Assembly: GCA_022712895.1 (NCBI GenBank)
Contig: JAFLJS010000008.1
Span: 1-64,000, forward strand
DNA length: 64,000 nucleotides
Source: Desulfocapsa sp.
Lineage (GTDB): Bacteria; Desulfobacterota; Desulfobulbia; Desulfobulbales; Desulfocapsaceae
Direction of reading: 5' to 3'
The notes beneath the pieces were generated by a model. It did not search any database and was not told where the DNA came from. It saw nothing but the letters and a program-made list of their open reading frames with translations. Shown here one piece after another: positions 60,152 to 64,000 of the stretch. Numbering within the stretch: position 1 is the first letter of the stretch; each line of letters starts with the position of its first letter. The position numbers and the translations under genes are program-made.

Positions 60152-60697
60152 TCACTTTTTGGCAGCTAAATAAAAAACTATTTTCTTTTCTGGTTGAATA
60201 AATATCAACTTAACTACCGTGGGCCGTGTTCCATGGTAATAGATACTCCAGGGATACACAAAAAACTCTGCTGAACGCAATTCCGGCTCCTTTGGAAACC
60301 AGGGGATTTCTGTAGAAGGCAACACTTCTCCAACAAAACCCATTGCATCCGTCAGCACGCCGCTAAGTGTATCACCCCGGAACCATCCGCCCCCATGCTC
60401 TTTCTGTTTTAATTCTTCTTTGTCAACGTGGCTGATGCGTATGGCATGTGCCTCAAGGGAATCGCCAGAAAAAGAGCTGGCAGCAATATAGCTATGCAGA
60501 ACCTCTTCCGTCCTTTCTTCACCCAGTTCACACCAGTTCAACACGTGACGAATATCATGGTTCGATGCCGTTTTGGTGCTGACCTTTCCGGGGCCAAATT
60601 GATAGGCAATGGCGATGGCAACCACAACAAGGCAGCCCGCACAGAAGATTCCCCAACCGAGCAGGAGACGATTGAGAATACGTTGGAATCGAGTCAT
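60152..60697 (-). CDS. Hypothetical single-pass membrane protein
   Basis: 181 residues from ATG 60697 (an upstream TTG at 60736 would add 13). One N-terminal TM helix (LLLGWGIFCAGCLVVVAIAIAYQF) anchors a periplasmic domain with HVLNWCELGEERTEEVLHS and a C-terminal KLIFIQPEKKIVFYLAAKK. No family recognised. It lies 117 nt upstream of the malY-type gene on the same strand. Confidence 0.6.
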   Translation of the reverse strand: MTRFQRILNRLLLGWGIFCAGCLVVVAIAIAYQFGPGKVSTKTASNHDIRHVLNWCELGEERTEEVLHSYIAASSFSGDSLEAHAIRISHVDKEELKQKEHGGGWFRGDTLSGVLTDAMGFVGEVLPSTEIPWFPKEPELRSAEFFVYPWSIYYHGTRPTVVKLIFIQPEKKIVFYLAAKK

Positions 60698-61081
60698 AAT
60701 GATATGGGTACGTTTTACAAGGTTTTGGCACCACAACAGGAACCCTATTATGGTTTATTTCGGAAGTTGTGAGCAGACAATTGCATTGTGATCGGGCTCG
60801 TACAGTCGCTAAAATTCGCGGGCAAACACCATACTCAGCGATTTCCAGCACTAGAAATACCATATGTCATGTTGCAGTGGAAGCATTTCCACGGAAAACA
60901 TCTTATTTAAAAGGCTTCTCCTGTCCCTGGCCAACCGCTGTAAATCTTGATTGTTGACCAGTTGCTGAGAACCTTTTATGGTCACCTCTCCATACGGATG
61001 TCATAACCGGGTCAAAACCAAAAAACAGTTATTGTCACCCAGGTTGTTCAAAAGAATTAGAATAAAACTCAGGAGAGTTTC
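60698..61081. other. Intergenic region between divergent genes
   Basis: 384 nt between the minus-strand membrane protein gene and the plus-strand threonine aldolase gene. Only short overlapping frames without protein-like features; no repeat or RNA gene seen. Confidence 0.5.
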
Positions 61082-62140
61082 ATGCAATTTGGCAGTGATA
61101 ATCAGGCAGGCGCCTCAAAACAGGTACTGGAAACACTGGAACGTGCCAACACTGGTTTTACCCACGGATACGGTGATGACCAATGGTGTGCCAAGGCAAA
61201 AGAGGCATTAACACAGGTTTTCGGCTGTGAATTGGAAGTATTTTTTGTCGCCACCGGAACAGCGGCAAATTCACTGGCCCTTTCCTGCCTGGTAAAACCC
61301 TGGGAAACGTTTATCTGTCATCACCAGGCCCATGTTCTGCTGGATGAGTCAACTGCTCCTGAGTTTTTCTCAGGAGGTGCCCGTCCCGTGCCAATATCCC
61401 ATAGGGCAGGAAAACTTGAACCCAGACATCTTGAGCAGTTTTTCCAGGCGGTATCCCCTGAAGTGCCACACAATCCAGGCGCTGCCGCATTAAGCATCAC
61501 CCAGGCCAATGAAGCCGGGCTAATTTACACAGCAGCAGAAATCAAAGCTCTCTGTACTTTGGCCCATGCCAATAAGCTGCATATACATATGGATGGGGCA
61601 CGTTTTGCCAATGCTGTTGCAGCCCTTGGCTGCGCACCTGCAGACATAACCTGGAAGGCCGGTGTTGACGTACTTAGCCTTGGTGCGACCAAATGCGGAG
61701 CACTGGCAGCAGAAGCGGTCATCTTTTTTAATCGTGGGCTTGCTGCAGACTTTATCCACCGCAGAAAACGATCAGGCCATCTTATTTCTAAAGGACGCCT
61801 TTTCGGTGCCCAATTTGTGGGCTGGCTGGAGGATAATCATTGGTTGAAACTTGCGAAACATGCCAACAGACAGGCGCAACAGCTGGCAGAGACTCTTGCT
61901 GCGTATTCTTCCATTCAACAGGTTTGGCCATGTCAGGCCAATGAAATATTCCTGATTATGCCCGCACAACTGGCAGAAAAGTTGTCTGCTGCTGGTGCTG
62001 AATTCTACCAGTGGCCCGTCAATGCTCTTCCAGCCGGAACAGCCCTCAGCAACTCTAATGTTTTTGTCCGCCTGGTGACATCTTTTGCAAGTAGCGATGA
62101 ACACATCTCTGAGTTCTGCGAGATCATCCGCACCTATTAG
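61082..62140 (+). CDS. ltaE: Low-specificity threonine aldolase
   Basis: 352 residues, PLP fold-type I. Cleaves L-threonine or allo-threonine to glycine and acetaldehyde. GSDNQAGASKQVLETL at the start, ATGTAANSLAL, HHQAHVLLDE, HIHMDGARFANA, and the Schiff-base Lys in LGATKCGAL (usual SKGLGAP replaced by TKCGAL, as in the GLY1-like bacterial branch). AGGAG lies 7 nt before the ATG. It stands alone between opposite-strand neighbours. Confidence 0.92.
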   Translation: MQFGSDNQAGASKQVLETLERANTGFTHGYGDDQWCAKAKEALTQVFGCELEVFFVATGTAANSLALSCLVKPWETFICHHQAHVLLDESTAPEFFSGGARPVPISHRAGKLEPRHLEQFFQAVSPEVPHNPGAAALSITQANEAGLIYTAAEIKALCTLAHANKLHIHMDGARFANAVAALGCAPADITWKAGVDVLSLGATKCGALAAEAVIFFNRGLAADFIHRRKRSGHLISKGRLFGAQFVGWLEDNHWLKLAKHANRQAQQLAETLAAYSSIQQVWPCQANEIFLIMPAQLAEKLSAAGAEFYQWPVNALPAGTALSNSNVFVRLVTSFASSDEHISEFCEIIRTY

Positions 62141-62185
62141 CAAGGCATACGGGCTATCGTTCAATATCTTTTTGCCGATCAGGAA

Positions 62186-62803
62186 TTACTCTGGCGCGTA
62201 GATCTCCACATCAATTGACGTCCATTTAAAATTATTGCATGTACCCGCGGAGCATGATGTAACGGCAACGATCATATCCATTTCTGCCCTGAGCTCGACA
62301 TAAGCACCAGCTTTTGATCTTGCCGGTTGTATTGTAATTGTTCCCTGCTCTGAAATATCGATACTCATAAAGAGATTCAAAGGGATGCTAACCAGGGATT
62401 CTTCTATTGTAAAATCCTTTAGACTGGTGAGCAAGTTCTCCAGACAATTTGGATGCGCCTCTGTCACCCCATAGCTTTTCTCAAACATTTTCTGACTGCA
62501 AGGTGGGTACAACATAATGTGGCCACCCACTTGGTCAGCAATAATCGTAAACATAGGATTACTGCTGTTCGAGTAAAGGATATCCCCTTTCGACAAGAAT
62601 AATTTTCCATTGTAATCCGTCGTTTGCCCAGAAGACAAACATTCTTGCCTTTTCTTTTCCGCAAAACAGAACAAATCTGAGACTTGCCCACCTTCCACAT
62701 CAATAACCCGGATTACCTGCCCATGTTTTATGGTGAAGGCAGTACCCGATTGAGGTGTAATATGATACTGCCGTATCGGAAGAGGGGGAGGGTTCGTTTT
62801 CAT
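62186..62803 (-). CDS. DUF1989 / urea carboxylase-associated family protein
   Basis: 205 residues, soluble. The pattern YHITPQSGTAFTIKHGQVIRV at the N-terminus (shown in part: GQVIRVIDVEGGQVSDL), SKGDILYSNSSNPMFTI, and the cysteine motif TSCSAGTCNNF are typical of DUF1989, members of which are linked to urea carboxylase or amidohydrolase pathways. No such genes are nearby. Instead it starts 43 nt after dsrP on the same strand, so it may be the last gene of the Dsr operon transcript. Confidence 0.85.
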   Translation of the reverse strand: MKTNPPPLPIRQYHITPQSGTAFTIKHGQVIRVIDVEGGQVSDLFCFAEKKRQECLSSGQTTDYNGKLFLSKGDILYSNSSNPMFTIIADQVGGHIMLYPPCSQKMFEKSYGVTEAHPNCLENLLTSLKDFTIEESLVSIPLNLFMSIDISEQGTITIQPARSKAGAYVELRAEMDMIVAVTSCSAGTCNNFKWTSIDVEIYAPE

Positions 62804-62846
62804 TTATAGGACATCCAAATCTCTGTCACATATCAGGGACCAGCAA

Positions 62847-64000
62847 TTACGTTGTCGCCTCTCTAAATCTTTGCAAGATCACAAGAGCCGGTTTTATAAC
62901 CAGCGTCACTACTAATATCCCTGTCGCAAGCACTCCCACAGTAATTAGTATTTCGTTTAGAGTTGGGGCATAATCAACCACTTCACCCATGGGTGATGGC
63001 ACAAACCCCGGAATGATAAGACCAAAACCTTTTTCAATCCAGATACCGGTGAACAGACTTATGGCTGCCGGCATTAAATATTTTGGATTACATTTTGTCG
63101 GATCAAAGGCAAAAAGCAGGGTTCCGATAATATTGAGACTAATGGCGGTCCAAATCCATGGCACCAGGGCATCATGGCCATCAAGTCCGAAAAACAGGTA
63201 CTGAGCGGAAAGACTGTGATGGGTTGCATTGTAGAATTCTTTGAAAATTTCGGAAAAAAGCATCAAGAGATTGATAATAGCCGAAACCACAATTATCCTT
63301 TTCAATTTAAAAAAGACCCTATTATCAATAAAATAACTAGTTTTTTGTTGAATAGTAATAAGTACCATCATAATTACTGCTGGCCCCGCAGCAAAGGCAG
63401 AGGCCAGAAACCTTGGCCCCAGCAACGGATTATTCCAAAAAGGTCTTGCAGGCAAGCCCTGGTAAAGGAATGCCGTAGTCATATGGATGGAAACAGCCCA
63501 GAAGATAGACAGAAAAACAAAAGGCTTATACTTCCAGCCCGTCGGTTTTTTATTATTGTAATTACAGTACAGGATATACAACGGAACCAGTACGTTCAAA
63601 GCCAGATAGCCATTCAGTACCAGCACATCCCAGGCCAAGATGGATGAAGGCCAGTTAAACAAGCCAATTCCTGGTATCATATGCCATACTTTCAGTGGCC
63701 CGCCCATATCAACGGTGATAAAGATCAGGCACATCACCAGTGCACCAACTGCCACGCCCTCGCCTATGATTACAACTTCATGCAAATCCTTATCCTTTAA
63801 AATATAGGCAGGAATTATCAGCATAACGGCTGCTGCTGCGACACCCACAAAAAAAGTAAAGTTAGAGATATACAATCCCCAGCTCACAATATTACTCATT
63901 CCGGTGGTGATTAATCCATTCTGGTACTGATTGGCATATGCGTATGCACCTGTGCCCATAACAGCCAGCAGAATGACAATATAGATCTTGAATCCTATTC
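62847..64000 (-). CDS. dsrP: DsrP/NrfD-like membrane subunit of the sulfite-reduction complex (partial)
   Basis: At least 384 residues, about ten TM helices; the frame stays open to the window edge, so the true start lies beyond 64000. Conserved segments: VSWGLYISNFTFFVGVAAAA, MGGPLKVWHMIPGIG, SSILAWDVLVLNGYLALN, ARPFWNNPLLGPRFLASAFA and FGLIIPGFVPSPMGEVVDY. These fit DsrP of the DsrMKJOP complex, which links the menaquinone pool to sulfite reduction. dsrMKJO are predicted immediately to the right, outside the window. Confidence 0.9.
   Translation of the reverse strand, partial: IGFKIYIVILLAVMGTGAYAYANQYQNGLITTGMSNIVSWGLYISNFTFFVGVAAAAVMLIIPAYILKDKDLHEVVIIGEGVAVGALVMCLIFITVDMGGPLKVWHMIPGIGLFNWPSSILAWDVLVLNGYLALNVLVPLYILYCNYNNKKPTGWKYKPFVFLSIFWAVSIHMTTAFLYQGLPARPFWNNPLLGPRFLASAFAAGPAVIMMVLITIQQKTSYFIDNRVFFKLKRIIVVSAIINLLMLFSEIFKEFYNATHHSLSAQYLFFGLDGHDALVPWIWTAISLNIIGTLLFAFDPTKCNPKYLMPAAISLFTGIWIEKGFGLIIPGFVPSPMGEVVDYAPTLNEILITVGVLATGILVVTLVIKPALVILQRFREATT

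Noticed and set aside
1-64000. CRISPR array, prophage, integron or rRNA/tRNA genes
   Set aside because: No regularly spaced short repeats, no phage structural or integrase genes and no tRNA/rRNA sequence were recognised; the only dispersed repeats are the MITE-like element and the two leader copies.

Overview
The window looks like the chromosome of a sulfate-reducing or sulfur-disproportionating member of the Desulfobulbales (Desulfobacterota). This is inferred from three things: a DsrP-type membrane subunit at the right edge, a complete methylmalonyl-CoA (propionate/succinate) module, and many large hybrid sensor kinases and GGDEF proteins of the kind common in that group. No rRNA, tRNA or CRISPR array was seen.

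Layout. 1-5.2 kb: a rhodanese/metallo-beta-lactamase persulfide dioxygenase-like enzyme, two MFS transporters, prephenate dehydratase and a DUF3144 protein. 5.2-19.7 kb: signalling and membrane genes, namely a periplasmic binding protein with a hybrid histidine kinase (which carries a G10 tract), a GGDEF-EAL protein, an AEC transporter, an acyl-CoA synthetase/ACP/acyltransferase fusion, a second hybrid kinase translationally coupled to a membrane protein, a lipoprotein and an orphan Hpt protein. 19.8-25.8 kb: an unusual AAA+ ATPase, then the operon Rrf2 regulator - DUF4492 - cydA - cydB - a 30-residue membrane peptide, with its own operator/promoter and terminator. 25.9-28.5 kb: HDOD and REC-GGDEF-HD proteins.

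28.8-43.1 kb is the metabolic core, all on the plus strand: TetR regulator, prpE, sucC, an inactive-looking secreted GlpQ-like protein, sucD, the B12-binding mutase subunit, meaB, the large mutase subunit, epimerase, carboxyltransferase, OadG-like subunit, biotin carrier, sodium-pump beta subunit and an MBL hydrolase. Together these interconvert propionate, propionyl-CoA, methylmalonyl-CoA, succinyl-CoA and succinate, with ATP made or used at SucCD and probable Na+ coupling at the decarboxylation/transcarboxylation step. Two intergenic regions in this block are near-copies of each other and flank functionally linked genes.

43.2-64 kb: a third hybrid kinase, a decayed REP-associated transposase, a GAF-PAS-GGDEF protein, an outer-membrane barrel, dtd, a PreP-like protease, a methyltransferase, an ABC-F ATPase, a CAP-domain protein, a PEP-CTERM protein (plus an orphan PEP-CTERM tail), a MalY-type C-S lyase, threonine aldolase, a DUF1989 protein and the partial dsrP.

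A short non-coding mobile element (MITE-like, about 155-175 bp) with terminal inverted repeats, a long internal hairpin and flanking target duplications occurs in four full-length and two truncated copies. One copy is inserted in one of the two duplicated leaders of the methylmalonyl-CoA block, so the other leader serves as the empty-site comparison.
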